A stretch of 62,000 nucleotides of DNA from Gnetum montanum (taxonomy: Eukaryota > Streptophyta > Gnetopsida > Gnetales > Gnetaceae): positions 249,170 through 311,169 of the forward strand of contig MNCI01030702.1 in assembly GCA_015680685.1 (NCBI GenBank). Direction: 5' to 3'. This document shows, piece after piece, positions 48,330 through 60,955 of the stretch. A model generated the notes under the pieces. That model saw only the letters and a program-made list of their open reading frames with translations. It was not told where the DNA came from and ran no database searches. The stretch's first letter is position 1, and each line of letters starts with the position of its first letter. The position numbers were made by a program, and so were the translations under genes.

Positions 48330-49213
48330 TGATGAGTTGCAAATTGACCACATCAATGAGCCCTCATTGACTAGGCCCTGTCGATGCATCATTTCATGCA
48401 TTAACATGGCCCTGTTGATGTAGGGTCTATTCTTGCCTGTAAATACATGCTAACACACGGTGTTTAGACATCATTTGGTCATAGTTGTAGCAAAGCTGTT
48501 AAATTTCTTCCATTCTAAAGTTAGAATATTTTCTCAAGTGCTCACAATAGGAGTCATTGAGTGTGCAGATCTTTATTTGAGCACTATTGTACCTAAGCAT
48601 GATAATGTGTGCAGCAATAAAGAAGAGCTTCTTGATAAACCTTGCAAAATTCTAAATAGCTTAAATATTTTATTCATGCATTTAATGCTTTCATTCATTT
48701 ATTCAATGTTCCTCAGTAACTAAGCTAATTAAGTAATTAAGAAAAATAAGCTAAATAGCGATTAAGTAAACACATAAGTACAATTGCTTCAAACATGTGT
48801 ATGATGTTTGGTAATCCCAACAGTGCTTAACACTTGGTAACCCAATAATGTTATATGTGTTCAAGATGTGTACGGCAAGTGGGACTCGATACTTATGCTA
48901 GGACTAGTTGAACACTATTTAGCCCATTAGATTAAAGTAGGTATTAAATTACTTTATTCTCTATTTTTTTTATTTCAAGCACTAAAACCATAAAATATAA
49001 AATGACAAAAATCATATGCCTCAATTACACTTAAACCATACCCTTGAGCTTCACAAGTGTAGTTGGAAAGACAACAAACATCCTCAATGTAAAAGTTTAC
49101 TTCCTAGAGAACTAGTGCACCAGAAACTATAAAGTTCACGGAATTCAACCAAATCATGCATGAACACTTTGTGATTCATATGGTTGGAAGTAGGGGTACC
49201 TCATCACTCATCA
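48330..49213 (+). repeat. 3' LTR of element D (884 bp)
   Basis: TGATGAGTTG to ACTCATCA, colinear with 14199-15094. The TATA box has decayed to TGTAAATA near 48438. AATAAA is near 48617. Followed by the duplicated agtat. Confidence 0.94.
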
Positions 49214-49218
49214 AGTAT

Positions 49219-50778
49219 CCTCAACTATCCAAGATGCACAAAAATCAAGATTATGGATGCACATATAGCCATGCACACAATCTCAATAATGCACAACAAT
49301 TATCTTATGAGCATAATTTTTCACCATGAGTTTCCAATCTAAAAGATCTTCTACAACCAAATGATGGATGTCTATAATGCTAAACCAAATGGATTCATTA
49401 AATTTTAATCATGGAAAATATGTTGTTCTTCCCTAAGCTAAACTAACAATTTTTGAAAGAAAAACCAAGAAAATTTAATCCAAACCTTACTTCTCTCATA
49501 AAAAAATCATATAATAAATTCTATAAATTAAAATAATCTCAAAAAATATGAATATGCATAGCTATTCTAAGCCTAATTTAATAAAATAGCAATTACTACA
49601 ATAATTATGAAAAACCTATAATTCATTGTCTCGCATATCTAAATCAATAGAAATGCCTAAAGCATAATTAATCAAATATACATATAAATACATGGTACAC
49701 ACAAATGTTACTATACCTACCAAAGATTCCCAAGTCATATCAATCAACATGAAAATCTAACCAGTTAGTGCAATATCCATACATACATACACTAGATATA
49801 ATACAAAAGCATTAAAAAATGCATAAACCATAAAGACATCTCTAAAACTTATATCAGCATACCACTTACTACATAATGGCATAAATCTATTATATAAGTA
49901 GAAAGAAAACATATTCATTTATGGAAAAAGATGCTAACTTTAATGTCTGAAAATACAAGATTTTACACACAACTTTAACATATCAAACATGAATAAACTA
50001 AATTAGAGACTACTATCTAGGAAAATGAGGCAAAATGATTTGAGAATATCAATAATTACTACAAAGATTAGATAAGTCTCAAAAAGGGAATTAATAAGAG
50101 AAAAACCTAAATGACCAAGACCAAAATTTAAAATGTTTTTAAGAATCCTAGCATGATAACATGAAGCAATGTTCTAGATGAAGTGGATGTGATCAACTAA
50201 GTTGAACTAAGGATGAATGATCTACATAATGAGGATTTCATCCACTACCCAAATCTTACCTACCTACATTATTCCAATTTGGCATTCATTATAACAAGTA
50301 ACCATTGNTTTTTTCTCTTGGACTTCCACATGTTATTAATGTCATAAAGCTTTCCTTCATCTAACCATGAGTCCCTTATAGTCTAAGCATGCTTGGTAAT
50401 GTTTGTTGTAACTTTTACATTCCATGAACATGGTAGAATTGGGAAGATCTTGTTTTCATTAATAAATTAAGCTGTGAACATGTAGTTTTCAAATCCTAGG
50501 TCTTCTACTTGTTGCTTACATGTTTGATAGTCATTCATTCTTCACGTGAGATCCTTAGTTACATGTCATTGGCATGTGAATTTGCTCTTGTAAAAATATA
50601 ACTATACCAATAGATCTTGTACCTTTTCTTTGGTTTGATCATGAATTTGAGATTCATATTTAAATAGTAAANGCATTATCTTTTCAAGAAACACTTGCAA
50701 TTTTATAATGTTATTCCCACAAACTCTATCCATTTTTTATAACTCAAAAGGATAAGCTTTGAGTTAATTGTGGAGGTA
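49219..50778. other. AT-rich flank with no supportable gene
   Basis: Continues the pre-insertion sequence of 14193. No open frame of note and no transposon motif recognised. Ambiguous bases at 50308 and 50672. Confidence 0.5.
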
Positions 50779-51590
50779 TGATTACCATTAAAAATTTCAA
50801 TGTGTTAGATGATGTGTCAATGCATCATATATGCATTAATGCAACATATGTTATGTTAACATTAATGCATTTACTCAAGGTTACGTCTCGGATATAAATA
50901 CATGCTACCAATCATACTTCTATTAATGTATTTTCTTGAATTTTATAGTATTCAATAGGTACCCATAGTATAAGTTCAAATTTTTGTTTCAACATTTTTA
51001 TTCAAGTATATTATACTTGGATGCACTCATGTTTAACAATACATATCAAGATAGATTCCATTCCATTGTAGTACTTTGACTAAGCATAAATTTACTTTCT
51101 TGCATTACTTGTAAGCATTTAATTACTATTTTCCTACTATAATATCTATATTTCATGCATATTAATCATGGTAAAATGAATGTCATACAATCTTAAGTGT
51201 TAAATGTGTATTAACTTGGTAATTTAAACAACCAAACACTTCGTACTCTTAATAGTATAATAGCTTGATAATCCGAATAGTTAGCGCAAATATCTATGAT
51301 ATAAGGTTGTGAAATAGACATTTTTTTCCCTAGGCTAGATTATAATTTATTTTTAGTACTTAGTTAGTTACTTAAATACAATTTTACTATTTTTGTGAAG
51401 TTAGCAATATCACTACTATAACATTATTTATCATACACCTCAACTATACTTAACCCCACTAGTTAGGCCCACTATTAGTATAGTTAAGAAGACAGTGACC
51501 TATGATCACCTAGCTAAGCTAAACATTATTGTTAATCTATCCATGAATTACAACATAGTCTACCATGTTGAATGTACTCATTGCTTATCA
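50779..51590 (+). repeat. Diverged solo LTR-like sequence (H)
   Basis: Follows a polypurine-like GGAGGTA and begins TGATTACC. It contains TGCATC/ATGCATTAATGCA words, GATATAAATACATG near 50897, and colinear remnants of the shared R-U5 layout (TTATTCAAGTATATTATACT, CTTGGTAA, CTTGATAATCCGAATAG). It ends near CTCATTGCTTATCA. No partner LTR is seen, so this is a solo LTR or an old truncated element. Confidence 0.55.
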
Positions 51591-52875
51591 TTTATGATTC
51601 AAAATACTCAAGAAATATCATTTTATAGAATTTAGAGGGATGATAAATCTCAAAAATAATATTAATAATAAGAAAAAAATTAGATTGCATAACATGCTTA
51701 ACATTGAATAGAAAACACCGAAAATAACATAGAAAGGAAAAACTTTCCAATTTTAAAGATATTTACTCAAGTGTACAATCATACAATTAATATCTTAAAA
51801 AACCAAAAGAAGAAAATTAGTTATTAGTAGGGAGTATGGTTTTTAGTCTGAACAACATTTACATTATTTTCAATAACTATTCTTGAAATTAAATTAGCAA
51901 CATGATTTAAGGTAGCAATAGAAATTTGTGGTGAAATGCCAACATTTTTAGAACATCTAACTATAAAAGAAAGTAATGATAAATCTTTTGCATCACCATT
52001 ACTTTAATGATTAAGGTTAATTTTACATTGAAAATCTTTACCATAAACTATAACATACTTGTCAATATTAGCTTCTATCTTTGAATCATTAGTTTATTAA
52101 ATAAGAATAGATTTGCCTTATGAGATATTTGTTCAAAATGATTAATACTTTCTATAGTATAAATAAAAAATTTTTTAGAATCTTTTGTCTTCTCTAGTTT
52201 ATATATTATCATTTAATTATTCTCATCAATTAAATTAACTTGATTTTCTATATCTTTAGCTATAAATTATTTTTTCATATTTTTAACTTCAACATGTTTT
52301 TCTCTTCTCCTCTACACTTTTTTTCTTACAGAAAAAAATCCTTCACAATAACAAAATTTATAAGGATAAAAAAGATTCTAATATGTAATAAGATCAATAT
52401 ACATCTTTCTACCTACTTGTAATACCAATTCCTTCTTCCAGTTAAGAAGATTGACTTCAATAAAAAAAAAACATCTACAAGAATCAAATGGTGGGAAAAT
52501 AAATTCCAAGTGCATAATGGGACTAAGAAGACTAATAATGTGCTATTCAAATCTCTAAAAAATAAATTGAAGATGAAATATCTTAACAAAATATGAAACC
52601 TTGCACTATTCTTTAAATTAGACATCAAAATCTATAGTCCACTTACAAATCATCATACTTCATTCTTGTGTATACATAATCCTATAGCTAAGGCACGTTG
52701 CATCATCAAAGTAGTAGCTAACTTACTACGCAAGATAAAATAAGAATATTATTTACCATAAATAACTTCAATATTATGATTCTACATCACATCATTTAAC
52801 TATGAATTAAAGCTTTGATTATGAGATAGACAATCCAAAATTTGAATTGGTGCTAGCACACATCAATTCAATAGC
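51591..52875 (-). pseudogene. Decayed coding sequence, unrecognised (minus strand, about 52265-51838)
   Basis: On the minus strand, about 52090-51838 reads KIEANIDKYVIVYGKDFQCK, then DAKDLSLLSFIVRCSKNVGI and SPQISIATLNHVANLISRIV with a single stop over about 84 codons. Upstream, with one frameshift, comes IESINHFEQISHKANLFLFN. The composition and lack of stops in AT-rich DNA suggest a real former gene. I do not recognise it; an old viral or transposon insertion is possible but unsupported. The rest of the interval shows nothing assignable. Confidence 0.35.
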
Positions 52876-54092
52876 TTGAATGGTACATGATCCAAGGACG
52901 AAAAAGGAAAAATTGTAGGCATTACTTGATCGCTACAGATTTTACAAGCTTGGTGACAAAGGGAAGTGATCAATGGAGGAGCCACCACCTCTAAGAAGTA
53001 CATGAGCCTCCCCAGTTTTCTGTCTTGTAATGTTGTGTCCACATTTTTTGTAAGCACCACTATGGCATGTATAAGTGCATTTGTCTATTTGTTTGTTTGT
53101 CTAAGTTAGTCAATAATTCTGTACCTTTCTACCAATTTTTGTAAAGAACTTGTTCCTCATTTTTTTTAACTCAAGGTCAAGTCTTTATTCAATCGTGGGG
53201 GTATGATAAGTCATCATTATGTCAACTCTGATATCAAATACCTAATATCAAGGCTCTGATATTAGATACACCATATTTGGATCCCAAGAAATGATGTTAA
53301 ATATCTAATATCATCTCTTTCGTGCTAGCCTATCAATACAACACTTAGGTGCATGATTGGGACATAGTTTTGGTTCTCAGTTTTTTATAGTCTTTCTTAG
53401 ATTTTTTAATTCAAGTTTGGTTATTCCCAGTGCATGCCCGCAATGTAATGTTTGTAATCGTACAACACCTTTGTTCGAGTGTGATGTACTTGGACATGTT
53501 ACATCACTGGAAATAAAGATCTAGATTACCTGCATCATTGCTGCATTCACTTAGATTTATTATTGCTTTCATTATTTAATTATTTAATTATTTACTATTT
53601 TCTTTAGTTAATGCTTCCATTTCTTGCTATTTATTATTCTTGTTATAAGAAGCATGAGTATGACTTAATCACAAGTGCTTAAGTGTAAGTACTTGATAAT
53701 CCAACAGTGTATTATTTAGCACACCTAGTGACGTACGCTTGGTATTCCCAATAGTAGTTATATGAAGTCCAAGGTGTGTATGGATGATTGGGGATGGATA
53801 CTCATTGCACATAGGCTAGTTTAGATCACATTTTCCATTGTTCATTAGCTTAGTTAATTTATCTCTTCATCATCATTAGGAGTAGCATAGAATTAGACAA
53901 CATCATATGCTTCACTTTGGACTAAACCATACGTGACAAAGCTACCACTAGTCCAAGTGGGAAGACAATGAACTACAATTAAAGCGTAATGATTTAGATG
54001 CACAACTAGTCCCATCCATGAAATTTGATTGGATCATGCATGAACTCTTGTGATTCATATGGTTGGGCATAGGGGTACCTCACCGCTCATTA
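52876..54092 (+). mobile_element. Element G: 3' end of an Athila-type element
   Basis: Truncated on the left near 52876. It has the ORF3 C-terminus (MVHDPRTKKEKL, then ALLDRYRFYKLGDKGK and MEEPPPLRST ending at about 53006), the 3' untranslated segment, a polypurine tract CAATCGTGGGGGTA ending at 53203, and one LTR (53204-54092). No matching 5' part is in the window. Confidence 0.8.
53204..54092 (+). repeat. 3' LTR of element G (889 bp)
   Basis: Begins TGATAAGTCATCAT and ends GCTCATTA. U3 has CTGATATCAAATACCTAATA, TCTGATATTAGATACA and TTAAATATCTAATATCATC, decayed members of the GATATC palindrome class. R-U5 (TTCGAGTGTGATGTACTTGG, then AAATAAAGATC near 53510) is of the element A class. Confidence 0.88.
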
Positions 54093-56636
54093 GAGATACT
54101 CGATTAACCCAAGTTAAAAAAGAAAAGGATTATAAATTTTTATGCATATAGTACAAACCTTTCTACTTAAAGCAAGATCTCACTTAAAATATGAACCAAT
54201 CCTCTTTTCATGATAGAAGCATGTAGACATTTGGAAGCACAGATTCCTCCTCTCTAAAACCTTTAGACATTCCCTCTACTTTTAAGAAACTTGGGGTATT
54301 CTCTTCCCTTTTAAGAATCATAGGGCATTTCCTCCCCTAAGAGAGCATTAGGGCATTTTCTCTCATGTTGATAACTACCCTTGAATACAACTTATCTAAA
54401 TTTTTATTTGCAATAGATCCTATGAAAATCCTCTTTAAAGAGGACCAATTCACATGGTGTCACCATTACAATGGCCATGAAGCTCTAGCTACATGGTTGA
54501 ATTGTTGCTAGCCAACAAAATAGGTACCCTCAATTCATGCTCTAATGCTCTCTAATGGTCCTTGGAGCTATTTTAATCACCAGTTTATCATGGGTAGATG
54601 GATATCTCTATATCAAAGATCTTTTTTTTTTAAAAATTTAAGAACATCTAGCTTCATATACTTGACATTCAAGAACAACTAAAGGATTGCTGGTTGTCAT
54701 AAATTCACCAATGAAAGTTCCTTATGGAAACACTAATGACCATTGGGATCATCCTACTCATAGATAAAAGGGAACTTCACACTTCCATCCCAAAGTTCAT
54801 AATAATTATGAAGTATACAAGATTATCTTAGCATGATTTTATAAAAGTTCATATGTGATCACCCTACTCATAGATAAAAGGGAACTTACCTCAAAACTTA
54901 CTTCATAATCTTGTATATACTATGAAGTATACAAGATTATCAAATAATTAGAATGCCACTACACTCTTAGACATGTTTCTCATTGGCATTTAAATGAAGC
55001 AACACTATTTTTAAAGCATTAGGAGACAAAATAGGCTAATATTCAATTGCACATGAGCTAGTGGATATGCTGAAGCTATGAGCTTCTATGAAATGGGATA
55101 TTTTGTAGGCTAAGGGTTGTGATTTTTTCTTCAAGACTTTATTCATCCTAATTTTTAGCATAGAAGTTGCTATTACTCATGCCTATCATAATAACTCTTT
55201 CATCATTGGCCAAAATGCCATCATGGTTTTATTAACTATCATCATCATGCTCACAGGACTTTCAATAAAAGGAATGCTTTTCCTTAAAGGATTATCTACA
55301 AAGAGAGATTGCTACAACCTTTTTCAAAATGGAATCACACCTTGCTAAACATAAAAAAAAACTTTGTATAATACTGAATTTTCAATGCCATGGGATTTGG
55401 TGGCCTAGGCCATCTATGAGTTTTTCTTTTGCTAGAAGTCAAACTAGATTACTAGTGGGTAGCTTTGCATCTTATGGGTTATTAAAGATGAACTATTACT
55501 CAACATTCCCCTGTTCCTTGAAGATGCATTCATTAAGGCAATGAATCATGCTAAGGTGGTTGAGCTACTTATTATGGAACATGAGGATCTTTTAGAACTT
55601 CTAACTCATCATTAGGGCATTTAGGAGATGAACATTCCAAAAGAGAACCATTAACATACCCTCTATTTTATGAATAGACTTTCTAGAGATGTGATGGAGA
55701 ATAGTCTTAGATATCATAGGCATGGCATAAAGTTTATGGGGTTTCTTTCTCGAGAGGAAAGTAAAAGCTTTGTGTTACAAAGACTTACAAAGGCATCCAC
55801 TTAGTAGAATAGGGTTCTAAAAATAGGCATCCAAAATCCTACACATTGATAGCCTTTGAACCAAGTAAACATTCATCTCCCAACTCATAAGAGGGGAAGA
55901 CCTTAATGTGCAATAGGGATGAACATGTCCCTCATCAAATATGCACTTGCTACTTCATCTAGACCAATAAAAGAGAGGCTTACATGTAGTAGATGCTTGC
56001 ACAATGAACCTTAATGCCCATGATGTTGAGGATCAAGGAGACTTGCATGCATAGGACCTCATGCTAGATCCAAATCTATTCTCTAAGTCACTTAACCCAT
56101 ATCTATCAAATCTAGATTACCCTCCATTTGACCATTTAACATATCTTGGATGCCTCTACTCACATACTTGTTTCTAATCCTTGTTGCCCTCTTACCCAAA
56201 TGCAACATCTCATTTGCCCCTAAATGCCCATTATTGAAAGATCCCAGCCTTGTCCTTGAGTCCTTCAACATGAGGTTAAAGATTGATTATGTAACCAAGA
56301 CCCATTAGGTCTACAACAAATCTCTCGAAGCTCTTGAAGAATATTGATCTCCCAGGATAGACAAGTAATTAATTGATTTTAGTAAGGTTCTCATTTTTCA
56401 AGTCAAAGACCACTTGAAGAGGTTATTCTTTCACTTATCTACCAACCCTTCCAAGATCCCACTTAGTGAGATGAGCATTGTGGCTCCAAGTGACAATCCT
56501 AGCAAACTAGCAATGGGTTATCATGCTAGTGAGCCATGCTGACGATTACCTACATAGATCCCCCTTTGGATTAATGGCAACCTTAATGCTAAAGTATTTG
56601 AATAGATCATCTAAATGAAGTATTGATTGTAATATT
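54093..56636 (+). pseudogene. Unassigned interval with decayed coding sequence (about 55515-55800)
   Basis: A + strand frame at about 55515-55800 reads EDAFIKAMNHAKVVELLIME, then HEDLLELLTHH, FMNRLSRDVMENSLRYHRHG and IKFMGFLSREESKSFVLQRL with three stops over about 95 codons. Near 54420-54600, FKEDQFTWCHHYNGHEALA and NGPWSYFNHQFIMGRWISLY also look coding. No family is recognised. An imperfect 110-bp duplication lies at 54747-54827 and 54857-54941. The rest is AT-rich without signal. Confidence 0.35.
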
Positions 56637-57533
56637 TGACGAGTGGTGAGGTTCCCCTACACCCAACCATATGAATCACAAAGCATTCACATGCGATCTG
56701 GTCAAATTTCACGAACTTCATCAATTCTAGTGTATTAGCACTTTAGGAAGTGAATCTAACCTTAAGGTCAATTGTTGCCTTCCCAGTTACACTTGTGACA
56801 TTCTTTAATATGGTTAAGTGTAACTAAGGCATCCGATTTTTATCATTTTGTGTTTTATAAGTTGGTGCTTAAATGTAGATCAAAGTAATTTAATTAAGTA
56901 ATTTAAATTAACTAGTTTACTAACATTTAATTAATCCTAACATAAGTTTTCATTCCCACTTTTCGTACACATCCTAAACCCATGTATCCACTGCTAAGTA
57001 ACCAAACGCTACGCTACTAGGCGTACCAAGCGATAACGCTACTGGGATTACCAAGCGAATACATGTTACGCTCAAAGTGGTTATACTTATGTATTTAATC
57101 TATCTAGTGTAATTACCTCTTTAACTCAATTGTTGGAGAATATTTGTAAAATAATTAATAAAAATTAACAAATAATTAAAAACATTGAATGCATAAATAA
57201 AATAGCTAATCTATCCAAAGTTTTATAAGGTTTATTAAAAAGCTCATCTTTATTGTTGCACACACTATCATGCTTAGGTACAACAATGCTTGAATAAAGA
57301 TCCATACACTCAATGACTTCTACTATGGGCACTCGAAGGAAAAAAATTCTAACTTTCAAATGGAAAAAATGCAAGAGCTTCGCTGCTACTAAAATCTAGA
57401 TTGCCATAAATGTGGCTAGTAGGCACATATTTATAGGCAATAGATAAACACTGTGTCAACGGGGCCTCGTTGATGTAGGGCAAGATGCGTCAATGAGGCC
57501 TTGTTGATGTAGCCAACCAACGACGACTCATCA
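56637..57533 (-). repeat. 3' LTR of element C (897 bp)
   Basis: On the minus strand begins TGATGAGTCGTCGTTGG at 57533 and ends CACTCGTCA at 56637. U3 has repeated AACGAGGCC and TTGACGCATC words of the D class, TATAAATATG near 57428, and CAATAAAGATG near 57250. The polypurine tract is GTGGGGTTA at 57534-57542. Confidence 0.92.
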
Positions 57534-57782
57534 TAACCCCACAACTGAATGAAAACTCGTCCTCGAGTTCTTTTACAAAATTGGGAAGGTACAAGATTAT
57601 TGATTGACTTTTTTTGCAACAAAACAAACTAACTAACTTTGATAAAAAATGGAGTGCCTCGGTGTATGGATCAACACATTACAAAAATGGTGGTGTTCAA
57701 GACACAAAATTGAACACCATGACATAACTCTTTAAAAACTAGACAACGCATTCCTTGATGGTGTGAATCTTGTTGGAGAAGA

Positions 57783-60635
57783 TCAAATAGTCATAGGTGG
57801 TGGTGGTTCCTGAGGCTTTGAGTGACCTTCACTGGCTTCAGACACTAGTGGTGCTTGAGGCAGTTGTGGTTGTCTTGTTGCTACTACAACTTCAGATGGA
57901 AGGTAGAAAGCATCCAATAGTGCTTTCATTTTCTTCTCCTTACTTCTAAGATCATGCATCATCCACGTAGCTTGCCCAATGTGGATTGGAACTGGCACAT
58001 CCCAAGGACACAAGATCACTGGAAACAACTCCTTGACATTGATGAACCAGGCAACAAACTATTTCTGTTCAATGTCGAATGCTCTCGTTGTGTTCTTTAG
58101 CTCCTGGTAGTCATTCATCCATCTTGCTAAGTCCTCAACGATAGATTGTTGATCTGTGAATCACCCTTTGAGAACTTCGAGTTCAGCGTTAGTATTCTCA
58201 AGCTTTTGCTTGGTGTCCTTGTGGTGTTTGAACTTGGCCTCGTATAACAGATACAAGCTAGCCAATTGTTTCTCCAATTTTAACCATGGCCACCCAATTA
58301 TCAACATTGCCAAGTTTGCATAATAGAGATTGGCCAACTCCATATACTCTATCATTTCTTCAATATGCAACTCCTTCAAGCAGATCTCCACTTTATTATA
58401 AGCATCAATCCCATTAAGGATGGGCTGCCACATCTCTCTTCCTTTCTAGAGTTGTTGGAGGGCTTCATTCACTTTAGCCTTTGCCATCTAAATTTCTTTT
58501 TGATTAATTTCCTTTTGCAAACCAACCTAGTCCTTGTAGTGATTTTTTGCTCTCTTAAATTTGAGAGCTTTGTTCTTCCAAGCAGTGATCTCAATGGAAA
58601 AATTTTGTCACAAGGTACATACCTCATCCATTGATAGATTTCAATACTCTATAGTCAATTTCCTCAATTTAGTGTTGACCTTGGCAAGCTACTTCTACTG
58701 TTGATGAATGAATTCTTGCATTTGATCTCTCTAAGCATCAGCATTTCACAAGTGAGGATTTTGCATGATCAATGCTTCATTTTCTTGGCGCATCTGATTC
58801 AAGTCCTTTTTAATTGAGTGCATTTTAGCTTCTACCATGAACTATTTGAAGATGCTCATTACTACTTCCTCCTCAACCTTTTGAAATCATTCTTAAAGCT
58901 ATTTGATAGCTTCATCTCTTGTTGTTGCTGGGCTAAGGATTGCTTGTTCTACAAGTTGGGCATGAAGTTCAACAACCATCATGACCAAGCGTTAATTTTG
59001 CTCTTGGGTCGTTTCTAGTTGCCCTTTTAAGATGATGCATTTTCCCCTTCTATTTAGCAACTTTGACTGGGTTTCAATGATGTTCTCTAGGAGATCAAAG
59101 ATGTCTAGAGTCAGTTGCCTAGTTCCTACCAGTCATTCCAACAATTGTTCATGTTGGGTTACGTTAATTTTCCACTAACTGTACCTGCGGATGTCTACAT
59201 ATCTTGAACTGTAGATATGTTTGGTACAAATGCCACGGGTGCATTCAATGCTTTAGCTACATGATCAACTACCACTTCTGCCATTGTCTCTTGTCCTTGG
59301 TGTTACACCACCAAGATAGTTGACTCTTCACCTTCCTCCGATTGCATCGAGAAAGTGGTGGAATTCCTAGAGATTTTTAGTAATAAATGATGTATTGCTA
59401 ATGACATCGTCACCTCTCAAGTGTTGGGATATGACCTTGAAGGTAGTTACATTCTTTGGGTAGAGAAAATGGAACCACCTCTCTCCATCTAACCAACTAT
59501 TCAAGCCACCTCATTAAGGTGACTCATTATTGGTTTATACATAGATGGATCCACCCCACTCATTCCTACTTATTACTCTTGTTCACTTAAGAGCTATTCT
59601 TGGATTTGTCGTGGATGCTCAAGGACTACACAGGCCTCTAATGTTGATTCCTGAGTGGATGATGGTGGTGGCAGATCCTCTTCTTAAGTGGTTGTTAGTG
59701 TCTTATCTTTCATGATTTTCATCCATGAGGCTAAGGGAGCATGCCTAAGGGTTTCATTTGAGTAGTGAATAATACCTACCCTCTTGCAAAGTTTCCTAAT
59801 AAGGCACAAAAAGGGTAGGGTCTTCCTTCCACATTCATTCTCCTTGAAGTGCTTTTCAATCTACAAATAAATTAGTTGTGGAAGGTTAACAGGAAATTTC
59901 CAGCTTAGAACAACACATGCTAGAGTGAAGAAGGCAATCACCTTGCTTGGCCTCACTATTAGATTAAGGAGATAGGTCGCAATCTTGAAATAAATTCGGT
60001 CCACTTGTGTGAGTGTGTCATACTCCTTATTGTCCACCTTGTAACATCGCTAGGTCCATTCCCTTTTTGCCTTAGGATCATCTTTTATTAATATTTCTGC
60101 CAACTATGCTCCAATGTCTAGCAACCCTAATGCCTATGCAATAGTTTTTGCTGAGTAGGACACTTGAATGTCCTTGATTTTTACAATGGACCCTAGCCTT
60201 TAGCTATTCTAGAAGAGATAGGTTCCATGTACCATTCCCCACTAAACATGATGATTGGCCACATGGGAGAGGCTTGTAATTGTGTTCTGACATCCTCTAT
60301 AGCTTTTTCCATAAATGGCCTAAAGTTTATCTCTTGAAGAATTGATCTTTGGATTTCTCAAGACTTGATGATGTCTAGGTAGCCTTGAGTCAGAGTGATC
60401 TCAAGCCTTGGCATGGGTCTAGGTGCTTCTCCTTATTGATATTTTTTGTAGGCACTTCTTCCTCTGGAATCTATCAAACAGATTCCACTTCAGGCTCCTC
60501 TCAAAGAGGTTCCATTATATGGGTCACCTCTTGTTATTCTTGGCCTTGCTCCTACTGGCCCCTTCCAGCTCTGGGTCATTTCTCTCATGGTTGTGAGGGT
60601 TCTCCTTCTTACGGATGCTTTTATTTGGGTGTCAT
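57783..60635 (-). pseudogene. Accessory ORF3 pseudogene of element C (best copy)
   Basis: Starts at ATGACACC (60635) right after the acceptor GTGATTACAG. Segments in order: a basic N-terminal stretch; IVKIKDIQVSYSAKTIAALG-like sequence near 60150-60200; FPVNLPQLIYL, then IEKHFKENECGRKTLPFLC and LIRKLCKRVGIIHYSNETLR at about 59930-59740, matching the LPFPSLITKLC-type signature of PF20167 as remembered; a coiled coil at about 59100-58100; then VILCPWDVPVPIHIGQATWM, EKKMKALLDAFYLPSEVVVA and a tail ending SKPQEPPPPMTI with TGA at 57785-57783. About 950 codons long, with stops and frameshifts. Function unknown; no membrane segment is evident. Confidence 0.75.
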
Positions 60636-60955
60636 CTGTAATCACAATAAGACCATGGATTAGCAATTGTCATGTAACCTTAAAACAATTGGGATACCTT
60701 AACTCTTGAGGGTAGTTACACCTGGCTAAGTTGTGATTATGGATAATTTAATGAATTCAATTATTATTTTTTTTATGTGTTATTATTATGAATAATTCAT
60801 CCTAAATGTTGTTGGAAGGGGTAACTTAGAAAAAGTTTATGTTTATATATGGTTAAGGTTATTAACCCTTTGGAGAGTTAGGAAAATTTTCAAAAACTTC
60901 CATCAATTTTTCATTGAAAACCTTAAGATTTGTGGCCACATGATAAAGATCTTAC
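60636..60955 (-). other. Predicted 320-bp 5' intron of ORF3, element C
   Basis: On the minus strand the donor ACCAGAG-GTAAGATC at 60955 fits the plant consensus well. The acceptor GTGATTACAG ends at 60636, directly before ATGACACC. The flanking 5' sequence (CTCATAACTTTCAAACCATT) is colinear with D's leader. Conservation of the acceptor in A, C and E, and its decay by one base in D, supports a functional splice in the ancestor. Confidence 0.68.

Larger units (their letters stand above)
14194..49218 (+). mobile_element. Element D: Athila-type LTR retrotransposon, host of nested insertions E and F
   Basis: LTRs at 14199-15094 and 48330-49213 are flanked by the 5-bp duplication agtat (14194-14198 and 49214-49218). 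Internal order is tRNA-Asp-type primer site, gag, protease, RT, RNase H, integrase, untranslated block, accessory ORF3, polypurine tract. RT is split by element F (18906-38178), and the tail between ORF3 and the 3' LTR by element E (45511-48156). Removing both with their duplications leaves about 13,086 bp. LTR copies look markedly diverged by eye, so D is old. Every coding part is broken. Confidence 0.93.
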
